Source: Dipteronia dyeriana (Eukaryota > Streptophyta > Magnoliopsida > Sapindales > Sapindaceae). From it: a stretch of 64,000 bases of DNA. The notes under the pieces were generated by a model. That model ran no database searches and was not told the origin of the DNA. It worked only from the letters and a program-made list of their open reading frames with translations. Location: contig CM065296.1 in assembly GCA_032871835.1 (NCBI GenBank), positions 2,304,001 through 2,368,000 on the forward strand. The letters are read 5' to 3'. Below, piece after piece: positions 46,782-57,511 of this stretch (position 1 is the stretch's first letter; the number at the start of each line of letters is the position of its first letter). Position numbers and translations under genes: made by a program.

Positions 46782-47006
46782 GAACTGAGTGAGGAAGAGA
46801 AGCAAGCATGGAACACGAAAGCCGCTGAAGCAATGGAAGCATACAAGAAGGAATTGGAAGAGTACAACTTCTCTACTGCAGCAACCACAGATGACAAACA
46901 GAAACCACAGAAGGAATTGATGGAGGAGGAAGAAGAGCACACCAGTCCAGGAGCTAAAGATGCCAAACCAAAGAAGAATAAGTCTAAGCATGTCAAGGAC
47001 TATTGA
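46782..47006 (+). CDS. HMG-box protein, last exon
   Basis: A 225-bp exon follows the acceptor 'ttttttatatag'. It continues in frame from the exon at 22,892-22,976: 'ELSEEEKQAWNTKAAEAMEA', then 'YKKELEEYN', completing the HMG box. A Lys/Glu-rich tail (EEEEEH, KPKKNKSKH) ends at TGA 47,004-47,006. The joined product has the usual HMG-box order of KWK, then LSEEEK, then a long basic/acidic helix, with 74 residues from this exon. No stop or frameshift is seen, so the 3' half of the gene looks functional. The intron between the two exons holds about 23.7 kb of retrotransposon. The lack of a visible first exon leaves open that the locus is a truncated pseudogene. Confidence 0.78.
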   Translation, partial: ELSEEEKQAWNTKAAEAMEAYKKELEEYNFSTAATTDDKQKPQKELMEEEEEHTSPGAKDAKPKKNKSKHVKDY

Positions 47007-48234
47007 ATATGTTTAATGATTTAAAAATGTTCTTGTGTTCACACACATCTGCAATACAAGTAGTAGTAGGCTGTGTGTGATTGATTTGCTTTTAGAATTA
47101 ATGGAAATTCTATGATTCTGTGTTCAATTCTCAAATTTCTCATTTTAACTTATAACTTTATGACATCTGAGAGATTGTGTTTTGGCGTAGTGAAAGCTCT
47201 AACACGAAACGCACACTCACTGATCCGAACAACCTACTGATAGCAAATAAATTTGTGCACGAACTAATGGTTACAATGTAAAATAAATAGAGCAAGAAAG
47301 CTAATTCTGAAAGCTAAAAACTCTAAACCAAGTTGAACTCTATCTAAACAAGAATTCTCTATTCAAGGAAACACCAAGACTCTCAAACCTGTACTAAATA
47401 AAATTCATACCAGCTCACGCAAGTCTAGCCACCTCGCGAAGCCACGCACACATATCACTCGGCCAGCTCAACATTTGGCCACTTCATGGACAGTCTTCCA
47501 ACCTCGTTGAGATCCATTCCCTCTAAATAATCTATTGCTGTAGCTGTTGCTGCATCATGTTTTGAGACAGAATCTACTGTGAATTTTTGTTCTACTTGTC
47601 AACATTAACGATTCCTATACTTTTACACTAAATAAAAGTAACAAGAATCTAATACCAAGATTTTAGCAAAATATAGTGTTAAACAAATTGTATTTTAAGA
47701 GATGACGAACTTAATTTTACTACTAACTTATTTTAGTATATATTTTTTAAGGAGATATAATTGAAAGAATGTTATATTATCCCATATGAAGTAAACTTTT
47801 ATTTAAAAAAAAATATATACATAAATTATTCATTTCAATTAAAGTAAAAATGTTATACTATAGTTAGAATTGATTTTAATTAGTTACAACCAAACAAACT
47901 CAAAAGCTCTAAAAAGCTCTTCTTTAAAGGTAAAAAGGTCAAATCATAATTAGAAGAGATTTTAAAATATTCCAACCAAACAGTCTCAAAAGCTCTTCCT
48001 GATACAAAATATTTTCTAGAATAAACCATCCAAACAGTAACTGAAAAGATCAGGCTTTTGCTTATCTTCTTCGATTATTCTATTACCAAAACCAAAAGTA
48101 AAAGTTATCCCAAACGGACCCTATAACAAGTTTATAGTAAATCACCAAGATATTTTATCATCTTATAATTATAATTCTTTGTTTAATAGTATCATTAAAT
48201 ACCAATAACTTCTCCTATACAAGTTACACTATTT
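47007..48234. other. HMG 3' UTR, then intergenic
   Basis: About 100 bp after the TGA at 47,004 look like a 3' UTR. From 47,160 to 47,620 the sequence resembles degraded retrotransposon. Between 47,885 and 48,120 repeated 'aaccaaacagtctcaaaagctctt' phrases suggest a MITE-like piece. No gene is supported. Confidence 0.45.
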
Positions 48235-48465
48235 GACCATCTCCAATAGAGAGCTATATGCTCATTTTAAATCTCAAAACCATCCCCAATATAGAGTTAA
48301 AGTGAGAGTTAAAATAGGTTGAGAGTTATTTGATTGAGTTATATTTAGTAACGGTGAGAGTGAGAGTTAAATGATGGGATATGTGTAAGGTGATGGGACC
48401 TATGTGTTGGATGAACATATTTTTAGTTTTTCATGGGCCCCATACTATAATTAAAGTATAAAAAA

Positions 48466-49398
48466 GAGAGAAAATAAAAAATAACCACAACTATTATGAA
48501 AATTTTGTTTCTAACCACATACGTAAATTTATTTGTTAATAGCCATTTAAAAAAAAAATCAGTGCATGTCCTTAAATTATAAAAACACCCCTGGATTTGA
48601 TTTTTTCTTTAAAACTGAAAGAAAACTTGAAATCATGACTAAAATCTGGAACTAAACTTGAAATCACGGCTAGGAACTTAAAACTTGAAATCTTGTTTTA
48701 AAAAATAAAATTTTGAAACTTGAAATCTTGCTTAAATTGAAATATTGAAACTTGAAATCTTGACTAAATTGAAAGTTGAAACTTGAAATATTCTGGGTTT
48801 TTAAGTTTTTCGTTTTCAAATTTTGAAACTTGAAATGTTGCTTAAATTGAAATGTTGACTAAGTTGAAATGTTCAAACTTGAAATGTTCTGGGTTTCTAG
48901 TATTTCGTTTTCTTTCCTTTTTTTCAGTAGATCTAATCGCCGGCGGAGGGGGAGCTCAACGGCGTTGCTGGACGGTCGTGAAGCCCAGGCGACGGCACTC
49001 CGGTAAGCCATCGACGACATGTGAGAGAGAAAGGAAAGGAGAGAGAAAGAGATGTGAGTGAAAGAGAGAGAGAAAGAAGAGAGAGAGAGCTGTGGGGAGA
49101 GAGAACAGAGGTTGGGTGAGAGAGAGAGGAGGTCGGCGACGGTTCACCGGCCTTCACAAGGATGCCGGCGACGGTTCACCAGCGGGAGAGAGAGATCGGG
49201 GAGAGAGAGAGAGATCCGGGAGAGAGAGGAAAGGAGAGAGAAAAAAAAAGAGAAAAGAGAGATAAAATATATGGGGATGGTTTTTATATGGGGGCATTCA
49301 AGTAATTTCTCAAAAAAGTGGCTATTAACAAATAAATTTTCGTATGTGGTTAAAAACAAAATTTCCATAATAGTTGTGGTTAGTTTTAGCAATTTCCA
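48466..49398. mobile_element. Mutator-like element D, about 933 bp
   Basis: The left end and inverted right end match over about 75 bp ('taaccacaactattatg', 'ttgtttctaaccacatacg' against 'ttgtttttaaccacatacg'). It belongs to the same family as MULE C. The flanks share a low-complexity 'ataaaaaa', so a 9-bp duplication is plausible but not decisive. The left interior carries 'acttgaaat' motifs and the right interior a GC-rich block (48,940-49,020 and 49,130-49,190) and GAGA runs. No transposase is present. Confidence 0.8.
48620..48895 (-). repeat. 'acttgaaat' motif cluster of MULE D
   Basis: About ten copies of 'aaacttgaaatcttg' or similar, inverted relative to the main arrays of MULE C, with a repeated 'gggtttctagtatttcgttttc'-like unit. 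Confidence 0.8.
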
Positions 49399-50037
49399 CA
49401 TAAAAAAATAGAGATGAATGTATGGAACCCAATTGTATTTGTTGACCACTGAAGATGGACGAAACGGATTTGTTGGCTGTTAGAGATGAACAAATCGGAT
49501 TTGATGGCCGTTGGAGATGAACGGTCTACAATTTTTCAGACATTAAAATTTGAAATAAATTTACTTTTATTCGAAAAATACTAGAACGTCAACAAATATT
49601 ATAAAAAATTATAGTGAAATTTATTTGTGATTTACATTTATGTTTGTACTTTCGATTATGCATGTAATTTTTCTTTATTTATGTGTTTATGTTAAGTGTA
49701 TTCTAATCTATGAAATTTAAATTTTACGATGTTCCTTATTTAAATATTAAAATTTTCAAAATTATCAAATTTGGTAATAATTTAAAAATATTTAAATATA
49801 TTAAATACTAGTACCATTTTAAAGATTTCACTGATAAATTTATGATGGTATTATTTTTATAAACATTAAAGTTTATAAATTATAATTCATTGACCACTTA
49901 TTATAAATTAGGTATAGTTAAATTTGTTATAAAAATATTACTCTCAGCACCATCGGAACAAAAGTACATATAAATATCATTCTCACTGTTTGAAACCTAA
50001 ATATAACTACAACTCTCACTTTTTATTGGAGATGACC

Positions 50038-50807
50038 TTAGGATGTAATAATAAGATCAATTGATCAAATTAAAATCGCCATCCAATTCCCATAAATTAC
50101 TTTTGAATAACCATTTATATATGCAAGAGAATTTCAAATCTTAAGAGAGAAACAAACTCAACTGGAAAAGAATAACATAACAAAACTCAGAGAGAATTCT
50201 GATCAGTGTCAACCTGAAGTCCGATAACCACCCACGAAAGATTAAATTAAACTTATTTCTTCCTTTTTTTTCAATCTCTTGGCCACCCTTTCTGTTTTCT
50301 TATTTTTCTTTTTCTATTCCTTTATCACGCATTTTCTCTCTCTCTTTTGTTTTTCTAGTCCTCGTTCTTATTTATATTTTTTCTCATTTTTTATACCCAT
50401 CCATTTGAATCCACCGCTTGACTAATTCAACTCTCCCATTTTTATATATATATTTGTTTCACACATACTTTACACGTGGCTTACATACCTTTTAAGAGGG
50501 AATATAGGGAAATAGCATCAAATGGGTTTGGTTTCGTAGGAATATCACCAAGTTATTAATTTTATGTTTTTTAGCACCAAAGTATGTGGTGAGACTAAAA
50601 TATTCTCACTTATTCTTTTACTTTTCTTTTTACCTTTTAAATTTCCCTCTCTTTCTTTCTACCTCCTCGTTTATTTTCAAAGACCTCATTGATCCATCAA
50701 TGGAAGTTGGACGGATCTTAAATGGAGGTCGAAAAGATCTCGACCTTCATTGGTTGTTGTAGTCGATCAGATCTACAATTATTTTTTTATTGTCGAGGTG
50801 GGCACTG
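50038..50807. other. Intergenic, no gene seen
   Basis: AT-rich sequence with pyrimidine runs. I see no coding region or clear element boundary. Confidence 0.4.
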
Positions 50808-51580
50808 ATAACCTGTGAAATAAGAGGAAAAGATTGGTGTTGAGCCACAAAAGGGGGGTTTTCTCGTTGGGGGTTTTCTCGTTGGGGGACTCTCTGACGC
50901 TCAAATCAGTATTTGTTCCATGTTGTAATACGAATAGAACTAGTAGAAAAGCAAACCAATTTGCTCGAAGTCCAAAATCAAGCTATTTATCGATGTATTT
51001 GGGTCGACTTGGACAATCGATTGCTTGATCGTTATTACTTGATCTAGGATTTGGTCGATATCTGGTGTAGTTGGGGCTTGTCCTATAGAAGGTCGGTTTG
51101 GATCTATGACTCAATTCGGGGATCGCCGATGGTTGAGTCGATCGTGGACTTGTGAGCTATATGGTCGGCCAGATTATGGGTGGTGACCAATTATAAATGT
51201 GATGGTGAGGGCCGTAATAAATGCTATATGATTAATCAGATAAAGAATGAAAGAAAGAGAGAGCATTCAAGAGTTTTTTAGAGAGAAAAAAGAGAAAATC
51301 TTGACCCCTATCTAAGGGTCTCATATATATAGTGAGAGCCAGAATCGGCTCAATGCTCCTCTTCGTTACATGAGGGCGTTATTCTGTCCTTTTTGATTCA
51401 TTCGAATTTGACAACTTTAAGTTTGTAACGTTTAATCATAATCAACTCTTTTATGAGTTGATTTGACCACATGTTTACTGATGCGTTTCGCTTTGTGGGC
51501 CAGTCATTGGATTTTGGGCCAATTCTTTAGGCCTTATCTAATGGGTTTCTTGGAAATCGATATTCAGTAGCTAACAGGCT
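50808..51580 (-). repeat. 3' LTR of minus-strand Gypsy F (proposed)
   Basis: Read on the minus strand, it starts 'tgttagctactgaat', carries a TATA-like 'cactatatatatgagaccc' at about 51,330, and ends 'caggttatca'. The position fits the 3' LTR of the minus-strand Gypsy whose integrase lies at the right edge. The partner LTR is outside the window, so ends are provisional. An imperfect duplication of 'ttttctcgttggggg' lies near 50,860-50,890. Confidence 0.5.
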
Positions 51581-51861
51581 CTTAAGTTGGGCTTGTGGCC
51601 TAATTTTTATGAGCAGTTTTTCTGAGAGAGAGAGAGAGAGAGTTGTTTCAAGAAACCGGGAGTGCTCCATTTCACTTTTCAAGCATTGTTGGTGAAGTTT
51701 CGACTATTTTTTCAGTAGCAACTGTAGATTTTCGGTAAGTTTCTTTGGATCCATTCTCTCGTTGTACTTTTGATTTCGTTTAAAGTACATTCGTTGATTT
51801 TCTGAAATACTTGTTCTTTGGTTTCTTTGAATATGTATAGGCTTTTTTCTTTTTTCCTTTG

Positions 51862-53072
51862 TGATTAACACTGAAAAGTGTATGTTTACTAAGAGATAAT
51901 ATCATCATTTTACACTTCCAATATGATTAATTTCCCAATTTAGACATATTTTCATTCCCTCGCTTAAATAAATGTGTTGCATAGTAATCAGTGTATTTTT
52001 CTTTGTATTTCAGAGGTCATATGGTCAATTCAGAATTATGGAGAAGTCAGATGACAAAACAAACATCGTTTTCAAATTCAGAACGTCAAAAAACCATAGG
52101 AAGGCCACAAAGGGCATTGTTGTAATTTTGACTATTCACTGTTCACAGTTGACTTTCAATGTCCACTGATGACATGACACATTTCTATTGGACCGAATTG
52201 TGAGTGCACCATACACGTGACTGCGAGGAATCACATTCTAGAAGACTGTTGACTTTGTCTGTTGACTGATGACGTGGCACATTTCTATAGGCCGGAATTG
52301 TGAGTGCACCGTACACGTGCTGTAGGGAATCATATTCTAGAAGCCGGTGCACTGTTCACCGTTTACTTTCACTGACACAGTTACTATTCACTATTCACTA
52401 TTCACTAATGATGTGGTGAAATCGGGACGCTCCATTCTAAATTCGTCTGATGATCAATTTTCATCCGTATTTTATATAAATAAGGAACCCCCCTCTCCCC
52501 CCCTCCTCTAATTTGGACATCCTGAATCCAAATCTGACCTTAGATTTTTGGAATTCTCTCTCTAATGATCTAAAATTCTCAGTTTAAATAAAATAGTTAT
52601 TTTCTAGTTAAATTATGTCCGGCTAATTTAATATAGTTGGGGTCAAATGTGATATTGTTGGTAAGGAAAATATGATCAAATTTTAGTAAGTTTATTATTA
52701 TTTTTTTGCTTTCTCCCCTCTGATTTTTTGTGGAGTTTTGGACTCACTGTAGACAGACAAATGTTGTTTGGCACAGTGGGTACTTTACCCATATCTATCA
52801 AAGAGTGGTCAGTGGAGTGGAATACCCTCCCATTAATCTGGACTAAACATTAATAATTGGATCATATTCGAATTACCAACAGTGGATCCCTTAACCCTAG
52901 TTTTAATTTTAATTGATTTACATTTTATAACAAACTTAATAATTAATCTAGATAATTAGTTCTATAAGGACAAGTGAACAATCTCCATGTGGTTCGACCC
53001 GGTCTTACCGGTTAATTTATTACTTTGACACTCTTATACTTGGAAGTAGAAACACTTATTTAGGATGTGTCA
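51862..53072 (+). repeat. Athila E 5' LTR, 1,211 bp
   Basis: Aligns along its whole length with the 3' LTR, with substitutions and small indels. It contains repeated 'actattcact' and 'gtgcaccatacacgtg' phrases and a TATA-like 'tatataaataagg' near 52,474. Confidence 0.95.
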
Positions 53073-53518
53073 AGTTTTTGGCACCGCTGCCGGGGAGGAA
53101 AGTCCGCCTTTTCTTTGTAGAGGTAATTTCTTTTCAATTTTATTTTAGTTTTGTTACTTTTTTCTTTAATCTTCCTTGTTCTCATTTTTTATTCAGTTTT
53201 GCATTTTAGCCTAGATCTAGTTTGTATTTTCATATAGGTCATTTTACTTTTTACTATTGTTGTCCCTTATCTCTCATATTTTCACTTTGGTCCATAGATT
53301 TATAGGTATTTACACTTTGACCCCAATACTTGTGTATATTTGCATTTACACCCTTACAATTTTGCATCTTAGATATTTTCATCACTTGTTCTTTTATTTT
53401 TTTCGTTTTTATTTATTTCTCCTCCATGAACCCTCATTAAACTTGCATAAGATGTTAGTCTCGAACATCTAATGGTAGATTAATTATGAGATCATGATCA
53501 CCCACATTCACCAACAAC

Positions 53519-54295
53519 ATGACTGAAATCCCATTTAGACATCCACCAGGAAGCCAAGCCGAGAACCTTTTAGACAACATTGACAATATGTCTCAACACA
53601 GCAACCATCCGCCTTATGTTGACCATGACCAACACATTAACCCAAATCCACCTAGAACTCTTAGAGACTACGTGAACCCCACACGCACTGGAGCACCTTT
53701 ATGCGTAGCTTTCCCACCAAATGCAACGCACTTTAATTTTAAACCGGTAATCATTCAACTTTTATCCAATTTTCACGGTCTTGAATTTGAAAACCCATAT
53801 TTGCATCTTAGGGAGTTTGAGGAAGTCTGTAACACTTGCACTGACCAAAATGTTAGCATGGATATAATCAGGCTTAAGTTTTTCCCTTTTTCCTTAAAAG
53901 ATAAAGCTAAAACTTGGTTACAAAACCTTAGGTCAGGATCAATCCGAACTTGGAATGATATGCAACAACAGTTCTTAAAGAAATTTTTCCCACTTCATAG
54001 AACAAACTCTCTTAAGAGGAAAATCACTTCATTTACCCAAAAACATAGGGAAACACTTTACCAATGTTGGGATATGTTCAAAGAGTTGTTAAATGTCTGT
54101 CCACATCACAGTTTTGAAACATGGAGGATAGTTTCATATTTATACGAGGGACTCACACCCCAAAGCAGACAAGTCATTGAGATGATGTGTAATGGGGAGT
54201 TTAGGAAAAAAATCTCGAAGAAGCACTTGACTATCTTGACCACATCACTCAAAATGCTCAAAATTGGGACACCATTGGTTTTTATGAGTCCATGA
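53519..54295 (+). pseudogene. Athila E gag, truncated
   Basis: An open frame of 258 codons begins at ATG 53,519. Athila-type gag features: 'RTLRDYVNPTRTGAPLCVAF', 'FHGLEFENPYLHLREFEEVC', 'IIRLKFFPFSLKDKAKTWLQ', 'TWNDMQQQFLKKFFP', 'SYLYEGLTPQSRQVIEMM'. Homology continues in another frame after 54,220 ('NKPQPSLFIGGIYN...'), so the end is frameshifted. Gag would form particles in the cytoplasm, but this copy lacks the polymerase region. Confidence 0.9.
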
Positions 54296-54599
54296 GCAAA
54301 CCACAACCATCACTATTTATTGGAGGTATTTACAATCTTAGGAAAGATCATGAGCTTCAAGCTAGATTTGTATCCCTAGCTAGGAAAGTTGATGCGTTAG
54401 ATACTAAAAAGAGTGAATATATAAAATCTATATAAGAAATTGCATGCCATGACTGTCGGGACCTACTGAAATCAAACAATACATGTGCCTCTAGATATTT
54501 AGGCCTATAATGAGAGATGACTACTTCCCATAAGTTGGGAAGAAAACTCCCGGTTTGAACTCCTCACCACTTATGTGGAAGGAAGGTACACTACCAGCT

Positions 54600-54914
54600 A
54601 CACTAAACTATTTTTGAAAAACATATATTGTCATATCAAATGGTCTATCCTTAATCGAACATGGAATTCCGAAAATTTCTTTATGTTTTTCAATTTAATA
54701 GACAATTGTAAGATTTGAATTTCTATCACAAAATGGAAGGATAAATATATAACAACTTTTCTAGAAAGTGGTTTGCATGGAATATAGAGACTTTCTTTAC
54801 TTTTTTCAATTTAATAGACAAATGTAAGATTTGAATTCTTATCACAAAAAAAGGATAAATATACAACAACTTTTCTAGAAAGTGGTTTTGCATTTTAGAT
54901 TCTTATTATAATAT

Positions 54915-54955
<41 letters not shown>

Positions 54956-55548
54956 TCATAATTTTTAAATTAATGTATAGTAATTAATATAAAAAATGAA
55001 ACAAATTTAATTATATCTCTTAGGAAAAACTTAAAAAAAAATAAGATAAAAAAATAAAAATATAATCCCGATAAATCATTATCAACAACAAATATTATTT
55101 TTGTTTTAATAATTCTCCAAGTCTATAAATTATAATTATTTTAAAAAAATATATATCAAACTTTTAGGGACGAATAATTTTCATCCCAATAGGAATAATT
55201 TATTTTGTCCCAATACACATTCTATTAGGACAAACTATTTTTGTGCCTAAAAGTCTTGATATTTTTGTACTTTTTAGGGACAATTTTTTTTTCCGTCCCA
55301 ATAGACATTCTATTGGGACAAATATTTTCGTCTTTAAAAGTCTCATCGGGTTTGTCCTTTTTTAGGGATGGATAATTTGTTTCATCCCATTAGACGTTCT
55401 ATTGGGACGACTTTTTTCGTCCCTATAGGTTTCTTCAGGTTTAAAATTTTTAGGGACGAATTTGTTTTTACGTCCCAATAGATGTTCTATTGGATGAATT
55501 TCATTCGTCCCAAAAAAATTCGTCCCTAAAGCCTATTTTGCTTGTAGT
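54600..55548. mobile_element. CACTA-type remnant and tandem repeats replacing pol
   Basis: The right end reads 'ttttgcttgtagtg' (55,535-55,548), the inverse of a CACTACAAG terminus, the CACTA signature. I did not find a convincing left end or 3-bp duplication. Inside are a direct duplication of about 105 bp (54,680-54,779 and 54,790-54,895, 'caatttaatagaca'), a TA microsatellite (about 54,920-54,950), and four units of about 90-110 bp around 'ttagggacgaat...cccaatagacattctattggga' (55,163 to 55,490). The block sits where pol should be. Confidence 0.6.
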
Positions 55549-55594
55549 GTCAAAAGGTTTTGCTTTATAATTCTCGACTTCATTATTTTTATGG

Positions 55595-55790
55595 CAAATT
55601 GAAATCAAAGTAGAGTGGTCCATTTGTTGCGAAACACGTGTATCCATATGGTGCCCTTGACATTGAGAATCCTAGGAATGGTAATGTGTATAAAGTAAAC
55701 GGACAACTTGTGAAACCATTCTTAGAAAATACAGATTTTCAAAAAGACTCTACCGTCCTTTCTGACCCTAGTTACAACGGTGAGTAAACA
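55595..55790 (+). pseudogene. Athila E integrase C-terminus
   Basis: The frame encodes 'KLKSRWSGPFVAKHVYPYGA', 'LDIENPRNGNVYKVNGQLVK' and 'PFLENTDF', then a stop. This is the C-terminal (GPF-type) module of Athila integrase. The catalytic core is absent upstream. Confidence 0.8.
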
Positions 55791-56107
55791 AATCTTTTGC
55801 TTTTGACTTTATTTGTATTTTCAATTATTATTTTTGTCTCTGTTCGCTTTTACGTTTTGAATTTTTGCAGGATAAATTTCTAGGTTTTTTTTTGTTTGGT
55901 GTGTTTTGCTATATAACCCCTGTTAAGTGGAGGATAACGGTACTCCGTGATAATTCAAGTCGGTTTAATTCAGTTTTCCAAATAACTGATTCCCAAAAAT
56001 AAGGCATGGAAGAAATTTTCACAAACCTACAAAAACATTTTCCATCGTTGCCCTAAAATGCTCTGAAAAAGATTTACAAAGCACGGTCCAAAAGATTACG
56101 CTTACTG

Positions 56108-56500
56108 ATGATGTACAACATTCCTGCTGATATTCGCTGGTTGATCGAAGCTAAGGTAAGTCTAGCTTGTGAGTCTGCTGATTCATTTATATCTTACATG
56201 CCTGGTTTTGGAAGAAGTATCCTTGCAAGAAAATGAAGAGCTAAGAAGTTAGGCATTACTTGTCACAAATGTGCACGTACAACTTGCAACACACGTTGTC
56301 GTTCTTTAGGAATAATGTCTAATAATCGGGAAGATAAAATTTTATTCATTAGGCATGGTTTGCGTATGGAGTCATTGTATAATATCCTAACGACTCTTGA
56401 TGCACATCCTAGTGGATATGTGCAAATGACAATTGACCGATTATGACCACATTTCAAAAAGAACATGCACAATATAGTCTTGGGAATCTGACTTTAAAAG
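56108..56500 (+). pseudogene. Unidentified Cys-rich ORF in Athila E, three stops
   Basis: One frame from ATG 56,108 reads 'MMYNIPADIRWLIEAKVS', 'SYMPGFGRSILARK', stop, 'KKLGITCHKCARTTCNTRC', 'DKILFIRHGLRMESLYNIL', 'DAHPSGYVQMTIDRL', stop, and ends after 'NIVLGI'. The CX2CX4CX3C cluster suggests metal binding. It lies where some Athila elements carry an env-like ORF, but no signal or membrane segment is visible. I do not recognise the family. Confidence 0.4.
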
Positions 56501-56782
56501 ACCTTATTTGCCAATTTATAAGAAAATTGGATGGGAAGCATATCCCCGACCTATAGAGGGTGTTGAAGCCGTTACTGAACGTAAAACCAGAGGAAGATGT
56601 GAGCCATAATCACAACTACCAGTAAATATCATTTTGTTTTTATTATCTTTTTCCTTCCGCATTTAATGTCTTTTGCAATTATTGTTGTTTACTTTTGATT
56701 TTTGAACCATTTGGATCTAATATCATTGATAAATGCACCACCCTATACATATAGGTGTATCATTGTGTTACCTTTTCGGGAT

Positions 56783-56792
56783 CTATAAATAC
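56783..56792 (+). promoter_or_regulatory. TATA box upstream of LOG-like sequence
   Basis: 'ctataaatac' lies about 75 bp before the ATG at 56,864, followed by a T-rich then A-rich leader of normal plant 5' UTR composition. The placement suggests that the captured segment brought its own promoter, so it may not depend on the LTR. Confidence 0.55.
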
Positions 56793-56863
56793 AAGCATTT
56801 ATTTTCCTTTTTTGCTTCAAAGCACTCATAAACATTCAAAAGAAAAATTTAGAGAGTGCATTA

Positions 56864-57511
56864 ATGGCATCACCTTCAACTAAACGATTCACAAATATTT
56901 GTGTGTTCGGTGGCACTAATTATGGGAGAGAGTTTGTAGAGGCTACAACTCATCTTGGCAAGGTTTTGGTTGAGCGGAAAATACTCCTAGTGTATGGAGG
57001 AGGTAACTTGGGATTAAGGGGGTTTGTTTCACGAGCTGCACGAGACGGAGGTAGTCAAGTTCTAGTTATTGTCCCAAAATCTATAGCCGCAATAGACATC
57101 ATCAGAAAGACAAACGACGAAGAGCTAGTTGTTTCAAGTATGCCTGAAAGACTGACTACAATGCTACATCATGCTGATGCATTTATAGCTTTGCCAGGTG
57201 GTTTTAGAACCTTAGAAGAAATCTTTACAATGAAATCCTGGACGTAACTACACATCCATGAGAAACCCATCGGTTTGTTGAATGTTAATAAATTTTATGA
57301 TTGTTTGCTTTCATTTCTTGATCATGCTCATAAAAATTATTATATTCCACCTTCAATCCGAAAAATCTTTATCTTTGCTTCAAGTTCTCATGAGCTGATT
57401 GACCAGTTACAAGTTTTTAATTATGAGACAAATCCCTCAACCTTCGAAATAGATTGGACCATTGATGAAGACAACAAGAAACACCAAATTGATTTGAATC
57501 TTAGGTTGTAA
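56864..57511 (+). pseudogene. LOG-like cytokinin riboside 5'-monophosphate phosphoribohydrolase, intronless, one stop
   Basis: The LOG family converts cytokinin nucleotides to active free bases in cytosol and nucleus. One frame spans 216 codons: 'ICVFGGTNYGREFVEATTHL', 'VYGGGNLGLRGFVSRAARDG', 'ADAFIALPGGFRTLEEIFTM', 'HEKPIGLLNVNKFYDCLLSF', ending LNLRL. Length is that of LOG proteins. The catalytic Arg (in MPERLTTM) and Glu (in RTLEE) are present, but PGGxGTxxE reads PGGFRTLEE (Gly to Arg). An in-frame TAA (57,245-57,247) lies where family members usually have Gln in WAQLxIH. Plant LOG genes normally have several introns; this one has none. It lies wholly inside Athila E. Confidence 0.9.

Larger units (their letters stand above)
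48235..50037. mobile_element. TIR element interrupted by MULE D
   Basis: The left end 'gaccatctccaatagagag' and the reverse complement of the right end 'ggtcatctccaataaaaag' match at 15 of 19 positions. The flanking trinucleotides ttt and tta are only partly alike, so a 3-bp duplication is weak. Such 'catctccaa' termini are common in dicot Harbinger-like non-autonomous elements. The interior has no coding sequence. Without the 0.93-kb nested MULE it would be about 870 bp. Confidence 0.6.

Noticed and set aside
46746..46996. Minus-strand ORFs rich in Leu/Phe/Ser at 46.7-47.0 kb
   Set aside because: They are the reverse of the HMG-box last exon, where Lys/Glu codons read as Phe/Leu/Ser on the other strand.
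56864..57511. Two separate small genes in place of one LOG-like gene
   Set aside because: Both segments are in the same frame, separated only by a single TAA and joined by continuous LOG homology.
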